From NCBI GenBank assembly GCA_900768535.1, contig CAAGDE010000026.1, positions 74,402 through 138,401 on the forward strand: 64,000 bases of DNA. Direction: 5' to 3'. Of the stretch, positions 51,771 to 60,848 are shown in pieces. Every line of letters begins with the position of its first letter. The stretch's first letter is position 1. The notes under the pieces were generated by a model. That model ran no database searches. It was not told where the DNA came from and saw nothing but the letters and a program-made list of their open reading frames with translations. A program made the translations under genes and the position numbers. Source of the stretch: Clostridia bacterium. Its GTDB lineage: Bacteria; Bacillota; Clostridia; Oscillospirales; CAG-272.

Positions 51771-52042
51771 TGCTCCCGCTTCGCGTGCAGGGCGCTGTAT
51801 TTGATCCGGGTTGCTTCCCCGCCGCGCAGATGGCGCTCCTCCTTGTTCTGCTGCAGAACGTCCTGCACCTGCCGCCACAGGGGCTGATTGACAAACCGCA
51901 GGGTCTCGGTCACATCCTTATGTACCGTGCTCTTGCTGACCCCGAATACCGCCGCCGCCTGACGGACGGTTGTCCTGTTCTGTGCAAGATACTCCCCCAG
52001 CACCACGCATCTTGCTCTGCCGCTCCAATCCGATACCGACAT
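51761..52042 (-). CDS. spoIIID: Sporulation transcriptional regulator SpoIIID
   Basis: 93 residues. The helix-turn-helix (about 26-47) is TVRQAAAVFGVSKSTVHKDVTE, given here within 22 positions; the C-terminal basic helix includes RHLRGGEATRIKYSA. Both blocks are the hallmark of SpoIIID, the mother-cell regulator that activates or represses genes after engulfment under sigma E. AGGAGG precedes the ATG. Its presence indicates an endospore former or a close descendant. It is a few residues longer at the N-terminus than the Bacillus protein. It is divergent from the methyltransferase gene at 52128. Confidence 0.95.
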   Translation of the reverse strand: MSVSDWSGRARCVVLGEYLAQNRTTVRQAAAVFGVSKSTVHKDVTETLRFVNQPLWRQVQDVLQQNKEERHLRGGEATRIKYSALHAKREHQS

Positions 52043-52081
52043 GGTTTTTCCTCCTTCACTCTGTCCGGTTCATTTGATACC

Positions 52082-52108
52082 ATTCTATGAGGGAAAACCG
52101 AAAAATAG
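52082..52108 (-). promoter_or_regulatory. Possible sigma E-type promoter of spoIIID
   Basis: Minus-strand CATAGAAT (52082-52089) resembles the sigma E -10 (CATACAAT-like) and CTATTTTT (52101-52108) is a loose -35. The spacing is slightly short. Expected by analogy with Bacillus; weak on sequence alone. Confidence 0.3.
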
Positions 52109-52127
52109 AAGAAAAGAGATATCATTT

Positions 52128-52910
52128 ATGCAAAGAGATCCGAACGGTAACCCCGACGGCATTCTGCTGGAGGGAATGACCTCCGTCTCCGCCCTGCTGA
52201 ATACGCCTGCTGACATCAATGACCGCAAAATTCTCCGCGTGCTGATCGACCGTTCCCGCCGCCACGCCAAAGCGCCGGAGATCGGCTATCTGACGGCAAA
52301 ATCCCATGAGCTGGGCTTTCCGGTCGTTTTTGCGGAACCGGAAGAGCTCGACCGCCTGACCGCAGGCACCACACACGGCGGAATTGCGGCGCTCTGCACC
52401 GACCGCACCATCCCGCCGCTTTCGGCTGACCGCATCCGTCCCTGCGGCTTCTATGTCTGCCTGGAGGGGATGGAGGACCCGTACAATTTCGGGAACGCCA
52501 TCCGCTCGCTGTACGCCGCCGGGGTCGATGGGGTTGTCCTCTCTCCGCGAAACTGGATGAGCGCCGCCGGCGTGGTGGCAAAAGCCTCGGCGGGATGTTC
52601 GGAGAAGCTCCCCCTTTTCCTGGCGGATGCGGATACGCTGATCCGGGAGTTCCGCGCGGCAGGCTACCGGATCCTGTCGGCGGGAATCCGGGATTCGGTG
52701 TCGGTCTTTGACGGGGAGTTTCCCTACCCCGTTCTGCTGGTGGTCGGCGGGGAGAAGCGCGGCATCTCCCGGCAGCTTCTGGAGGCATCCGACGGAATCG
52801 TCCGCGTGGACTACGGGCGGGAATTTCGCGGCTCTCTCTCCGCCTCCGCCGCCTGTGCAGTGCTCGCATTCGAAATTTTCCGCCAAAACCGCAGCCGCAA
52901 AAAAGGGTGA
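52128..52910 (+). CDS. SpoU/TrmH-family RNA methyltransferase
   Basis: 260 residues. An N-terminal substrate-binding domain (to about 105, with THGGIAALC as the usual RlmB-type joint) is followed by the SPOUT knot: VCLEGMEDPYNFGNAIRSLY, VVGGEKRGISRQLLE and REFRGSLSASAACAVLAFEI. Motif 3 has Ser-Leu-Ser in place of the usual S-L-N-V, so the canonical Asn is missing. The ATG at 52128 has only a weak GAG-type site. It differs from the SpoU protein at 44475. A terminator follows at 52931. Confidence 0.88.
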   Translation: MQRDPNGNPDGILLEGMTSVSALLNTPADINDRKILRVLIDRSRRHAKAPEIGYLTAKSHELGFPVVFAEPEELDRLTAGTTHGGIAALCTDRTIPPLSADRIRPCGFYVCLEGMEDPYNFGNAIRSLYAAGVDGVVLSPRNWMSAAGVVAKASAGCSEKLPLFLADADTLIREFRAAGYRILSAGIRDSVSVFDGEFPYPVLLVVGGEKRGISRQLLEASDGIVRVDYGREFRGSLSASAACAVLAFEIFRQNRSRKKG

Positions 52911-52930
52911 ACCCGTTCGGTTTCAAGTGC

Positions 52931-52979
52931 AAAACAGCCGTCAAAAGGAGACATTTTTTCCTATTTGATGGCTGTTTTT
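52931..52979 (+). terminator. Terminator after the methyltransferase gene
   Basis: AAAACAGCC and GGCTGTTTT form the outer stem, with TCAAA/TTTGA continuing it inside, and T's follow. It lies 20 bases past the stop. Confidence 0.8.
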
Positions 52980-52997
52980 CTGATTTTTCGAAATCTC

Positions 52998-53026
52998 TTG
53001 CAAAAGGCGGAAAATCCGATTATAAT
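52998..53026 (+). promoter_or_regulatory. rhaA promoter
   Basis: TTGCAA, 17 bp, TATAAT on the plus strand, about 45 bases before the rhaA start. Confidence 0.82.
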
Positions 53027-53071
53027 AAAGCTATACAAATACCCGGACACCGGTACAAGGAGGATTTGAAT

Positions 53072-54313
53072 ATGAACCGTTATGAATCGGCACGGGAGCA
53101 GTACGCCGCACAGGGCGTTGACACCGAGGAAGCCATCCGCCGCCTCTCGGACGTGAAGATTTCCATGCACTGCTGGCAGGGCGACGACGTCCGCGGCTTT
53201 GAGAATGCCGGCGCGCTGACCGGCGGGATTCAGGCAACCGGAAACTACCCCGGTGCGGCACGGACGCCCCAGGAGCTGATGCGCGACCTGGACGAGGCGT
53301 TCTCGATGATTCCCGGCAATCACCGCGTCAATGTCCATGCGTTCTACGGCATCTACCCGGACGGAAAGCCCGTGGACCGCGATCAGATCAAGCCCGAACA
53401 CTTCCGGCCTTGGGTCGATTATGCAAAGGCGCGCGGACTGGGGCTGGACTTCAATCCCACCTATTTCTCGCACCCGCTGGCGGACGGCGGCACCCTGACC
53501 AACCCGAACGAGGAGATCCGCGCCTTCTGGATCCGCCACGGCATTGCCTGCATCCGTGTGGCGGAGTACTTTGCAAACGAGACCGGTACCCCCTGCCTGA
53601 TGAATATCTGGATCCCCGACGGCATGAAGGACATTCCCGCCGACCGGCTGGGACCCCGGATGCGCTACATGGATTCGCTGGATCGGATTCTGGGCTGCGG
53701 CTACGACAAGGAAAAGGTGCTGGTCACGCTGGAATCCAAGGTCTTCGGCATCGGGCTGGAATCCTACACCGCCGGCTCTGCGGAGTTCGCGCTCTCCTAC
53801 GCCACCACGCGCGGTATCGTTCCGCTGATGGACAACGGGCACTATCACCCCACCGAGGTGGTCTCCGACAAGATCTCGGCACTGCTCTGCTTCAACCCGC
53901 GCATTGCCCTGCACGTCACCCGCGGCGTCAGATGGGATTCCGACCATGTGGTGCGCTATGACGACGAGACCGTGGAAATGATGAAGGAGGTCGTCCGCAA
54001 CAACGCGCTGGATCGCGTGATTCTTGCAACCGACTATTTCGATGCCTCCATCAACCGCATTGCCGCATGGGTCATCGGCGTCCGCTCGGTGCAGAAGGCA
54101 CTGCTCACCGCACTTCTGCTGCCGAACGAAAAGCTCCGTGCCCTGCAGGATCAGCGCAGCTTCACCGAGCTGATGATGCTTCAGGAGGAGCTGAAATTCT
54201 ATCCCGTCGGAGACGTCTGGGAGGAATTCTGCCGCCGCAACAACACGGACGGCACCGAAAACTGGTTCGGTGAGATCAAAAAATACGAGCAGGATGTCCT
54301 GTCCCGCCGGTAA
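53072..54313 (+). CDS. rhaA: L-rhamnose isomerase
   Basis: 413 residues. It interconverts L-rhamnose and L-rhamnulose, a manganese-dependent TIM-barrel enzyme. ISMHCWQGDDVRGFE near residue 30 is diagnostic. HAFYGIYPDG, LDFNPTYFSHPLADGGTLT, VLVTLESKVFGIGLESYTAGS and MDNGHYHPTEVVSDKISALL supply the metal and substrate residues. AAGGAGG precedes the ATG at 53072. It has its own promoter and terminator. Rhamnulokinase is far away at 22907, so the pathway genes are scattered. Confidence 0.97.
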   Translation: MNRYESAREQYAAQGVDTEEAIRRLSDVKISMHCWQGDDVRGFENAGALTGGIQATGNYPGAARTPQELMRDLDEAFSMIPGNHRVNVHAFYGIYPDGKPVDRDQIKPEHFRPWVDYAKARGLGLDFNPTYFSHPLADGGTLTNPNEEIRAFWIRHGIACIRVAEYFANETGTPCLMNIWIPDGMKDIPADRLGPRMRYMDSLDRILGCGYDKEKVLVTLESKVFGIGLESYTAGSAEFALSYATTRGIVPLMDNGHYHPTEVVSDKISALLCFNPRIALHVTRGVRWDSDHVVRYDDETVEMMKEVVRNNALDRVILATDYFDASINRIAAWVIGVRSVQKALLTALLLPNEKLRALQDQRSFTELMMLQEELKFYPVGDVWEEFCRRNNTDGTENWFGEIKKYEQDVLSRR

Positions 54314-54324
54314 ACCGGGAAACG

Positions 54325-54400
54325 CAGGGCTCCGCCCTGAATACCGCCAATCCCTTTTCAAAGGATCGGTACGGTATTCAGGGCGGAGCCCCTGTTTTTT
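54325..54400. terminator. Long inverted repeat/terminator between rhaA and deoD
   Basis: GGGCTCCGCCCTGAATACCG pairs with CGGTATTCAGGGCGGAGCCC, and inside it CCAATCC with a GGAT-CGG partner, making a hairpin of about 70 bases. A GTTTTTT tract follows rightward. It stops rhaA transcription, and the stem should also stop leftward deoD transcription. It may be a dispersed palindromic repeat serving as terminator. Confidence 0.85.
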
Positions 54401-54402
54401 AT

Positions 54403-55119
54403 TTACGCCAGCTCCAACGCCAGCTCGATCATTTGGGAGAAGGAATTCTGACGTTCCTCCGGAGTGGTTTCCTCGCCGGTGAGGAGATGGTTGGAAACGG
54501 TGCAGATTGCCAGCGCGTTTTTGCCGAGCCTTGCGGCATTCATATACAGCGCCGCCGCTTCCATTTCCACCGCAAGAATGCCCATTTTTGCCCACCGGGC
54601 GTTTGCGGTCGGATCGTCACTGTAAAAGACATCCGAGGACAGCAGATTGCCGACGTGGTAGCGGAAGCCTGCCTGTTCTGCCAGACGGACGCTCCCGGAC
54701 AGCAGGCGGTAGCTGCAGATCGGTGCGAACGTGCCGGGAAGACCGAAATTGGACGCATAGGCGGAGTCGGTTGACGCGCCCATGCCGAGAACCAGGTCAC
54801 GGACGTGAATGTCCTCCCGGAGCGCCCCGGCAGAGCCGATGCGGATGATGTTCTCCACACCGTAAATCCGGAACAGCTCATAGGAGTAAATGCCCATGGA
54901 CGGCATTCCCATTCCGCTTGCCATCACCGACACGCGCTTGCCGTGAAAGGTTCCGGTATAGCCCTGCACCCCGCGGACATTGTTGACCAGCTTCGCATCG
55001 GTCAGGTATTCCTTTGCAATCTTCTGCGCCCGCAGAGGGTCGCCGGGCATCAGGACGGTTTTGGCGAAGTCCGCCGGCGCTGCCGAATTGTGCGTAGTTG
55101 GATAAAGTTGCTCCATCAT
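54403..55119 (-). CDS. deoD: Purine nucleoside phosphorylase, DeoD type
   Basis: 238 residues. It phosphorolyses purine nucleosides. MPGDPLRAQKIAKEYL, MGMPSMGIYSYELF, the phosphate/ribose segment IRIGSAGALREDIHVRDLV and the base-binding VEMEAAALYMNAA are conserved, with the catalytic Asp expected in TVSNHLLTGEETT replaced by Asn (usual SDH). The hexameric bacterial type normally has S-D-H at this position; here it reads S-N-H, as in some family members with changed base preference. It lies 15 bases after the GAP1-like gene and so appears to be last in the pilus operon. Confidence 0.92.
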   Translation of the reverse strand: MMEQLYPTTHNSAAPADFAKTVLMPGDPLRAQKIAKEYLTDAKLVNNVRGVQGYTGTFHGKRVSVMASGMGMPSMGIYSYELFRIYGVENIIRIGSAGALREDIHVRDLVLGMGASTDSAYASNFGLPGTFAPICSYRLLSGSVRLAEQAGFRYHVGNLLSSDVFYSDDPTANARWAKMGILAVEMEAAALYMNAARLGKNALAICTVSNHLLTGEETTPEERQNSFSQMIELALELA

Positions 55120-55134
55120 GATCTCTCCGTTGAT

Positions 55135-57861
55135 TTATTTTCTGCCGAACAGCCTGGCAAACAGATGCTGCTTCGGAACCGCCGCCGTAACCGCTTCACA
55201 CAGGGCGGCGATTTCCGGGGTGCTTCCGAACAGGGCTGTCAGCGATTCGCACAGTGCCGCGGCTTCCCGCTTTCCGCGTGCTCCGACATACGACACAAGG
55301 AGCCCGCGCAGGCTGTCCGTTGCCGGCGACAGCGCCTTCTTCATGCCCTCCGACAGCTCCGCATCGGCACCGATATCCCGCAACAGGGTCAGAAGTGCCT
55401 GCATCCGTGCGTCCTCGGCATCTGCGATCTGCTTCTTCAGCGCGTTTTTCGGCTCTGCCGTGCGTTCCTCCGGTGTCCTCAGTGTCTCCCACAGCGCGGA
55501 ATAATCCAGCCGTCCCGCAAGGTAGCCGGCAGCAAGCTCCGCCGGAAGATTTCCCCGGATTTCTCCGGAGCGGAGCCATGCGGCAATTCCCGCCGCCACA
55601 GGCTTCTCCGTCCTGATCCGGTCAACCAGGCGGAACAGCCGGACAGGATCTCCGTCCGTCGCGGCTTTCGCATCGATTGCCGCCCGCAGGGTTGCGTATG
55701 CGCCACCGCTCCGGAGAATTTCCGTTCCGGCGGCATAGGCTTCGGCTTCCTCCGGCGACATCCCCGCATCGGGATCCGTAAACACATTGCACAGCGTGTT
55801 GCCGATTGCCGGCAGGAGAACCTCCGCCCGCAGACGGTCGGCAAATGCCCTCGTCTCCCCGGCGGAATGATCGCTCAGCCACGCATTCATCGCGCGCTCC
55901 GCACCAACCCATTCGGACAGCCCGCTTTGCGGGAACCTGGCGGAAAGCGACCGGCAGGCAGTGTCCGCAAGCTTTTTCGCCGTTGCATCGTTCAGATTCC
56001 CCAGCCGGTCCCGCGTGTCCAACAGGCGCAGAACCGCCGCTTCGGGCGTACCGGTACAAAGGTGCCCGATGTACTCGCCGAAGATGCGCTTTCCGGGAGA
56101 GCTGCGCAGAATCCTGTCTCCCACCGTGCGCGCACAGATGCCGTCTGTCCGCACAATCAGCCGGAACATGGGGTGGTCGGTGCGTTTCTGCTCCTCATCC
56201 ACCGCGTCACAGAGCCGGGAGAGGAACCGCGTCCGGAAGTCGTCGTCCGTCTGCGGCAGCAGCCGGTCGGTCAGCGCCAGCAGCTGGGCGGCAAGCGAAT
56301 CCCCCTCCGGCAGGTGCTCCAGCACGGCATCCCCCACCGCCTCGCGCATGGCGGGGGTAAAGTGCGCTTCGTAACGGTCGATCATTTCCAGCGTTTTGTC
56401 CTGCACCGCCTTGGTGCGGATGGTCAGGAGCAGCTTTTCCAGAATCTCCTCCATCCCCTCAAAATGTCCTGCGGCAAAATTTGCATCAAAGAAGGCAAGA
56501 ATCTGCTGCTGCAAAAAGCCACCGTAATAGACCGAGCACAGGTGGTGGAGAATCTCCCCCTTCGTGGCTTCCTCCTCACTGTCATAAATGCCTTTGAGGA
56601 ACGCGAACAGCCGATCCCGCATGGCATCGGTGTGAATCAGCTCCAGGACGACCGTCAGAATCAGATGCCGCACGCAGGCGGGCTCACCGGGATACAGCTT
56701 TGTCACCTTGGTAAAGAGCTTCTTCGGAATGCCGGTCTGCGCCTGCGCGTAACGGCGGAGCGATTTGACCGTGTTCAGCCGGTACTCCTCCGGGAGCGCG
56801 TCACGGTACTTTTCGTAAACCGTGAACAGCTCCAGCACCGCGTCATCATTCGGCAGAACAACCTTTTCCTGATACAGCCCGCTCCCGCAACGGAACAGGT
56901 AGACCAGGTCGGTCAGGTTCTTCATCGAAGGCAGACCCAGCGGCGGGAAGTTTTTCACTGCGTTTTTGGTAAAGAGCAGGAATTCGCGCCGCAGGGTATC
57001 GTTCCTGTAGAGTGACCAGAAGAAATTACAGAGCGCCGCGTTTTGCGACAGCTCCAATTCGGGAATTCCCAGAACCGCGCCGTGCGTCAGGTCGATGCGC
57101 ACACCTCTTGCCGTCTGAACCGTTTCGACCGATCCGGTCACGCCGCGGACCCGCATTCCCTGGAACCGGGACTGCTCCCCCACGCGCGTGCAGAAGGAAA
57201 GCAGCGGGCGCAGATGGTACGGCACCACGCGCAGAACCGTGTGGATCAGGTTCAGAACCTCCCCCGATGTCTCCGCCGGCGCCGACTCCGAGCAGACAAA
57301 CACGGAGCGGCTCTTCCCGCAAAGGGAGGACAGAAACGCATACAGAATCGGCTTGCCGCAGTCGGGTCCCAGCCGGGAGATCAGCGTCTGCCAGTCGTTT
57401 TCCGGCGGCTGGCGGTATGCCGCGGTCGGGTAATCGGTATCGGGTCTTGCGGCGGGATCGGTCACATTCCACGCAGAAAGATCCCGGCAGAAGAGGTCGC
57501 ACGGCATCACACTGCCGTCCGGCGAGGACAGCACCGTCTCCGTTTCCTGCGCATCGTAGATCAGGGAATGCACAAGATATGCGCTCCGCTCTCCCGAATA
57601 ATCCCGCGGCAGATAGCTGATACAGCTTTGTACCAGTCTGCCGTCCGATGTGCAGAACTGCATATAAGCCGGTGCCAGCTTTTCGCGCCGCGCCAGATCC
57701 GCATCGGCGGCAGACAGCTTATCCTCGCATACCGGCAGCAGCTCCGTTTCGATAAAGGACTGATCGATTCCCGCCGAGCAGGAAAAGGTATCGTAGCCGT
57801 CCACCTTGTGGAACAGGCTCATCCGCGCAGGAACTCTGGAATAAAAATGCTGTAATGCCAC
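55135..57861 (-). CDS. Large GAP1-N2-like protein of unknown function
   Basis: 908 residues from a GTG at 57861 with AGGAG six bases upstream. The N-terminus ALQHFYSRVPARMSLFHKVD, then GYDTFSCSAGID, resembles the GAP1-N2 (GTPase-associated protein 1, N-terminal type 2) family, which I recall from predicted GTPase-linked conflict systems. The N-terminal domain (about 1-290) has FFWSLYRND at its end. The rest is long alpha-helical repeat without a recognised enzyme motif, signal peptide or membrane segment. It follows the gspE-like gene by 14 bases and precedes deoD by 15, so it is embedded in the pilus operon. No dynamin/GTPase partner is in the window. The family assignment is moderate; the function is unknown. 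Confidence 0.7.
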   Translation of the reverse strand: MALQHFYSRVPARMSLFHKVDGYDTFSCSAGIDQSFIETELLPVCEDKLSAADADLARREKLAPAYMQFCTSDGRLVQSCISYLPRDYSGERSAYLVHSLIYDAQETETVLSSPDGSVMPCDLFCRDLSAWNVTDPAARPDTDYPTAAYRQPPENDWQTLISRLGPDCGKPILYAFLSSLCGKSRSVFVCSESAPAETSGEVLNLIHTVLRVVPYHLRPLLSFCTRVGEQSRFQGMRVRGVTGSVETVQTARGVRIDLTHGAVLGIPELELSQNAALCNFFWSLYRNDTLRREFLLFTKNAVKNFPPLGLPSMKNLTDLVYLFRCGSGLYQEKVVLPNDDAVLELFTVYEKYRDALPEEYRLNTVKSLRRYAQAQTGIPKKLFTKVTKLYPGEPACVRHLILTVVLELIHTDAMRDRLFAFLKGIYDSEEEATKGEILHHLCSVYYGGFLQQQILAFFDANFAAGHFEGMEEILEKLLLTIRTKAVQDKTLEMIDRYEAHFTPAMREAVGDAVLEHLPEGDSLAAQLLALTDRLLPQTDDDFRTRFLSRLCDAVDEEQKRTDHPMFRLIVRTDGICARTVGDRILRSSPGKRIFGEYIGHLCTGTPEAAVLRLLDTRDRLGNLNDATAKKLADTACRSLSARFPQSGLSEWVGAERAMNAWLSDHSAGETRAFADRLRAEVLLPAIGNTLCNVFTDPDAGMSPEEAEAYAAGTEILRSGGAYATLRAAIDAKAATDGDPVRLFRLVDRIRTEKPVAAGIAAWLRSGEIRGNLPAELAAGYLAGRLDYSALWETLRTPEERTAEPKNALKKQIADAEDARMQALLTLLRDIGADAELSEGMKKALSPATDSLRGLLVSYVGARGKREAAALCESLTALFGSTPEIAALCEAVTAAVPKQHLFARLFGRK

Positions 57862-57875
57862 GCTGCTCTCCTCTC

Positions 57876-59567
57876 TCACTCAACGTTCAGCGTCATCAGC
57901 TCCTGAATGCTGGTTACGCCCGCGATGACCAGATTCCGGCAGGAATTCCACAGGCTTGTCATGCCTCCCTCCAGTGCAAGCGCCCGGATTTTTTCCGGGT
58001 TCTTGGTTACCGCAATCTGATTTTTGATGGTTTCGTTCATGTACATGATCTCATGCACGGCGACTCTGCCCTTGTAGCCGGTGTTGTTGCAGAACTGGCA
58101 CCCGGTGGGACGGTAAATGCTGACCGGCTCGGTGATGCCGAGAATCTCCATTTCCTTGATGTTGGTTTTTCCGCGCTTTTTGCACGCCGGGCAAAGCCGC
58201 TTGACCAGTCTTTGCGCAATGACGCCGACCAGCGCATCCGCCACAAGGTAGTCGGGAATCTTCATGTCCTCCAGACGCGTCACCACGCCGGGGGCATCGT
58301 TGGTATGCAGTGTGGAGAAAACCAGGTGACCCGTGATTGCCGCACGGACCGCGATTTCGGCGGTCTCCTCGTCACGGATTTCTCCGATCATGATGATATC
58401 CGGGTCCTGACGGAGAATGGAACGCAGTGCGGTCGCAAAGGTCAGGTTCGCCTTGGTGTTGACCTGCGTCTGCGTAATGCCCTCCATGGTATACTCCACC
58501 GGGTCCTCGACCGTGATGATGTTCACCTTCGGCTCGTTGACCTCCTTGAGGAAGGAATAGAGCGTGGTGGATTTCCCGCATCCGGTCGGTCCTGTCAGAA
58601 GGATGATCCCGTGCGGGCGGGCAAGCATCCGGTCGATGATCGCATTCTCCGCATCGGTAAAGCCGAGGTCACTCCGCGTAAAGCGGAAGGAGGTTTTGTC
58701 CAGGATCCGGATCACGAACTTCTCCCCCCAGACCGAGGGCAGCGTGGACACACGGAAATCGTATTCCTTTCCGCCGATGGTCAGGTTGATTCTGCCGTCC
58801 TGGGGGGCGCGGCGCTCGGCAATGTTCATACCGGACATGATCTTCAGGCGCGCGCAGATGGCGGAATACGCCTCAATCGGGAAGCTGGCGCGCTCCTGCA
58901 GGTCGCCGTCAATCCGGTACCGCACCCGCACCTTTTTCTCAAACGGCTCAATGTGAATATCGCTCGCGCGGTACGGAATCGCTTCCTTGATAATGGAGTC
59001 AACCAGCCGCACCGAGGGGTTGTTGACCACCTCGTCCTCGCTGGTCGCGCCCTCGCTGTCCCCGCGGCGAAGCCCGGCAAAGAGCTTGTCGTCGTTCTCG
59101 GTGTTCAGATCGCTCAGCGCCGCCGAGGTCGAAATGACCGCGCCGATGGAGTCGATGTAGCGGTCGATCTGCACCGGGGAGGTCAGCACCACGTCAATCG
59201 GACAGGTAAAGCACGCAGCCACCGCCGACATGGAGAAGAAGTTCAGCGGATCGCCGACCGCCAGCAGCAGAACGCCGCTCCGGTCAATGCTCACCGGCAG
59301 GAACTTGTTCTTCTTCATGTATTCCAGCGAAAACCGGTCGAACAGCGTGCGGTCGATCTCCAGCATATCGACCTCCACGTAAGGCAGGCAGAGGTACTCC
59401 GCAATCGCCTCCATTTCGGTCGTGTCGGTCACGTATTCCTTCGCCAGCAGGTAGTCCCGCACCGGGACCGACAGACGCTCGCTCTCGGACAGCACCACCT
59501 CGACGTCCTTTTTTCGGATCAGGCGCTTATAGAGATAGAATTGCAGCAGGTCGGAGTTGATATTCAT
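57876..59567 (-). CDS. Type IV pilus/type II secretion assembly ATPase (PilB/GspE)
   Basis: 563 residues. An N-terminal T2SSE_N/MshEN domain (about 1-150) precedes the ATPase core: Walker A GPTGCGKSTTLYSFL, the Asp box ITVEDPVEYTMEGITQ, Walker B ILRQDPDIIMIGEIRDEETAE, the His box HLVFSTLHTNDAPG, and a zinc tetracysteine CPACKKR plus CQFCNNTGYKGR. These are all features of an extension ATPase rather than PilT. Its start overlaps the pilC-like gene by 4 bp (ATGA). Confidence 0.95.
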   Translation of the reverse strand: MNINSDLLQFYLYKRLIRKKDVEVVLSESERLSVPVRDYLLAKEYVTDTTEMEAIAEYLCLPYVEVDMLEIDRTLFDRFSLEYMKKNKFLPVSIDRSGVLLLAVGDPLNFFSMSAVAACFTCPIDVVLTSPVQIDRYIDSIGAVISTSAALSDLNTENDDKLFAGLRRGDSEGATSEDEVVNNPSVRLVDSIIKEAIPYRASDIHIEPFEKKVRVRYRIDGDLQERASFPIEAYSAICARLKIMSGMNIAERRAPQDGRINLTIGGKEYDFRVSTLPSVWGEKFVIRILDKTSFRFTRSDLGFTDAENAIIDRMLARPHGIILLTGPTGCGKSTTLYSFLKEVNEPKVNIITVEDPVEYTMEGITQTQVNTKANLTFATALRSILRQDPDIIMIGEIRDEETAEIAVRAAITGHLVFSTLHTNDAPGVVTRLEDMKIPDYLVADALVGVIAQRLVKRLCPACKKRGKTNIKEMEILGITEPVSIYRPTGCQFCNNTGYKGRVAVHEIMYMNETIKNQIAVTKNPEKIRALALEGGMTSLWNSCRNLVIAGVTSIQELMTLNVE

Positions 59568-60832
59568 AGTGTAAAGACCTCCTTTGCAATTTCTGCCGCC
59601 ACATCCACGTCATAATCCGTTCCGCCCAGTCCCGTCATGATCGAGAACATCGGCGCGTAAACCGCCAGGAACAGCACGATCATCGTGCCGCCCATCAGGA
59701 GCAGCAAAAACGGCTGAATCTTGGAGGTCACGGAGTTCAGCGTGGTCTCCACCGCTTCATCAAAGAACGAGCAGGAGCGCAGCAGCACCTCATCCAGAGA
59801 CGCCGTCCGCTCGCCCACGGCAATCATCTGATCCATAATATCCGGGAACAGCCGGTACTTGTTGAACGCAATGGCAAGCGCCATGCCGTGGCGGACATCC
59901 TCGGCGGCTTTGTCAAAGCGGGCTTCCACATCCTTGTTGCAGAACACGATCTTCACCGCGTCCAGCGCGTCGTTGACGTCCATCCCGCTGGCAAGCAGCA
60001 GACCGAAGCCGCGCGCAAAACGCGACGTGACCAGGTTGATATTGACCTGCCGGATCAGCGGCAGATGCACCTTGAGATAGTCATAGCACCGTCTGCCGGC
60101 AGGCATCCGTCCGAACAGCCACAGCGCCACAGCGGTAAGCACCACCGCCGCCAGCATATACAGCCAGTTGGCAAGCAGGAAATCGGAAATATCGTACACA
60201 ACCTTGGTAAAGCCCTCAATCGGCACGTTCAGCTGGTTCAGCGTCTCCCGGAAGGTCGGAATCACGAACAGGAGCATCAGCAGATTGAGCGCAACCGTCA
60301 TGAACAGCAAAACCATCGGATACGCCAGCGCCTGCCGCGTTTTCTTTTTGATGGCGCTGTCCTTTTCGTAATAGTCGGCAAGCGAATTCATCACGATATC
60401 CAGCTTTCCGCTGCGCTCCCCGACCTTGATCATGCTCCGGAAAAACTCCGGAAAGACCCTTCCGTGCTTGCTCATCGCGTCCGAGAGCATCATCCCGGCG
60501 CGCACGTCCTCATAAATCATCTGCAAAAGCGACCGGAAATAGCGCGAGAAGGACTGCGCCTTGAGAATTTCGATTCCCCCCAGCAGAGAAACGCCCGCAT
60601 TGAGCATGATGGCGTACTGCCGGCAGAAGGCGGTCAGCTCGGTCAGGGAGATCTTCCCCGTTCCGAGCGTGAAGAACGCGGACGGCGTTTTCCCGGAATA
60701 CGGCGATGCGGAAACGAGGTACAGCCCCTGCTTGGAGAGCTGAACCGCCAGATCCTCTTCATCCTTGGCGATGAATTTTCCGGAAAACTTCTTCTTTTGC
60801 AGGTTGATGGCAGTGTATTTGAACTGTTGCAT
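59564..60832 (-). CDS. Type IV pilus inner-membrane platform protein (PilC/GspF)
   Basis: 422 residues with two GspF domains. Each has a cytoplasmic helical bundle (SLLGGIEILKAQSFSRYFRSLLQ; MDVNDALDAVKIVFCNKDVE) and flanking membrane helices (around 168-190, 222-245 and near 385-410). The first block contains FFRSMIKVGERSGKLD, the second DQMIAVGERTASLDEVL, the repeated family signature. It links the assembly ATPase to pilin polymerisation. Confidence 0.95.
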   Translation of the reverse strand: MQQFKYTAINLQKKKFSGKFIAKDEEDLAVQLSKQGLYLVSASPYSGKTPSAFFTLGTGKISLTELTAFCRQYAIMLNAGVSLLGGIEILKAQSFSRYFRSLLQMIYEDVRAGMMLSDAMSKHGRVFPEFFRSMIKVGERSGKLDIVMNSLADYYEKDSAIKKKTRQALAYPMVLLFMTVALNLLMLLFVIPTFRETLNQLNVPIEGFTKVVYDISDFLLANWLYMLAAVVLTAVALWLFGRMPAGRRCYDYLKVHLPLIRQVNINLVTSRFARGFGLLLASGMDVNDALDAVKIVFCNKDVEARFDKAAEDVRHGMALAIAFNKYRLFPDIMDQMIAVGERTASLDEVLLRSCSFFDEAVETTLNSVTSKIQPFLLLLMGGTMIVLFLAVYAPMFSIMTGLGGTDYDVDVAAEIAKEVFTL

Positions 60833-60848
60833 GGACAGTCTCCTTTCG

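Noticed and set aside
54805..57015. A 736-codon plus-strand open frame opposite the GAP1-like gene
   Set aside because: No ribosome site or domain; the minus-strand frame has operon spacing and a recognisable N-terminus.
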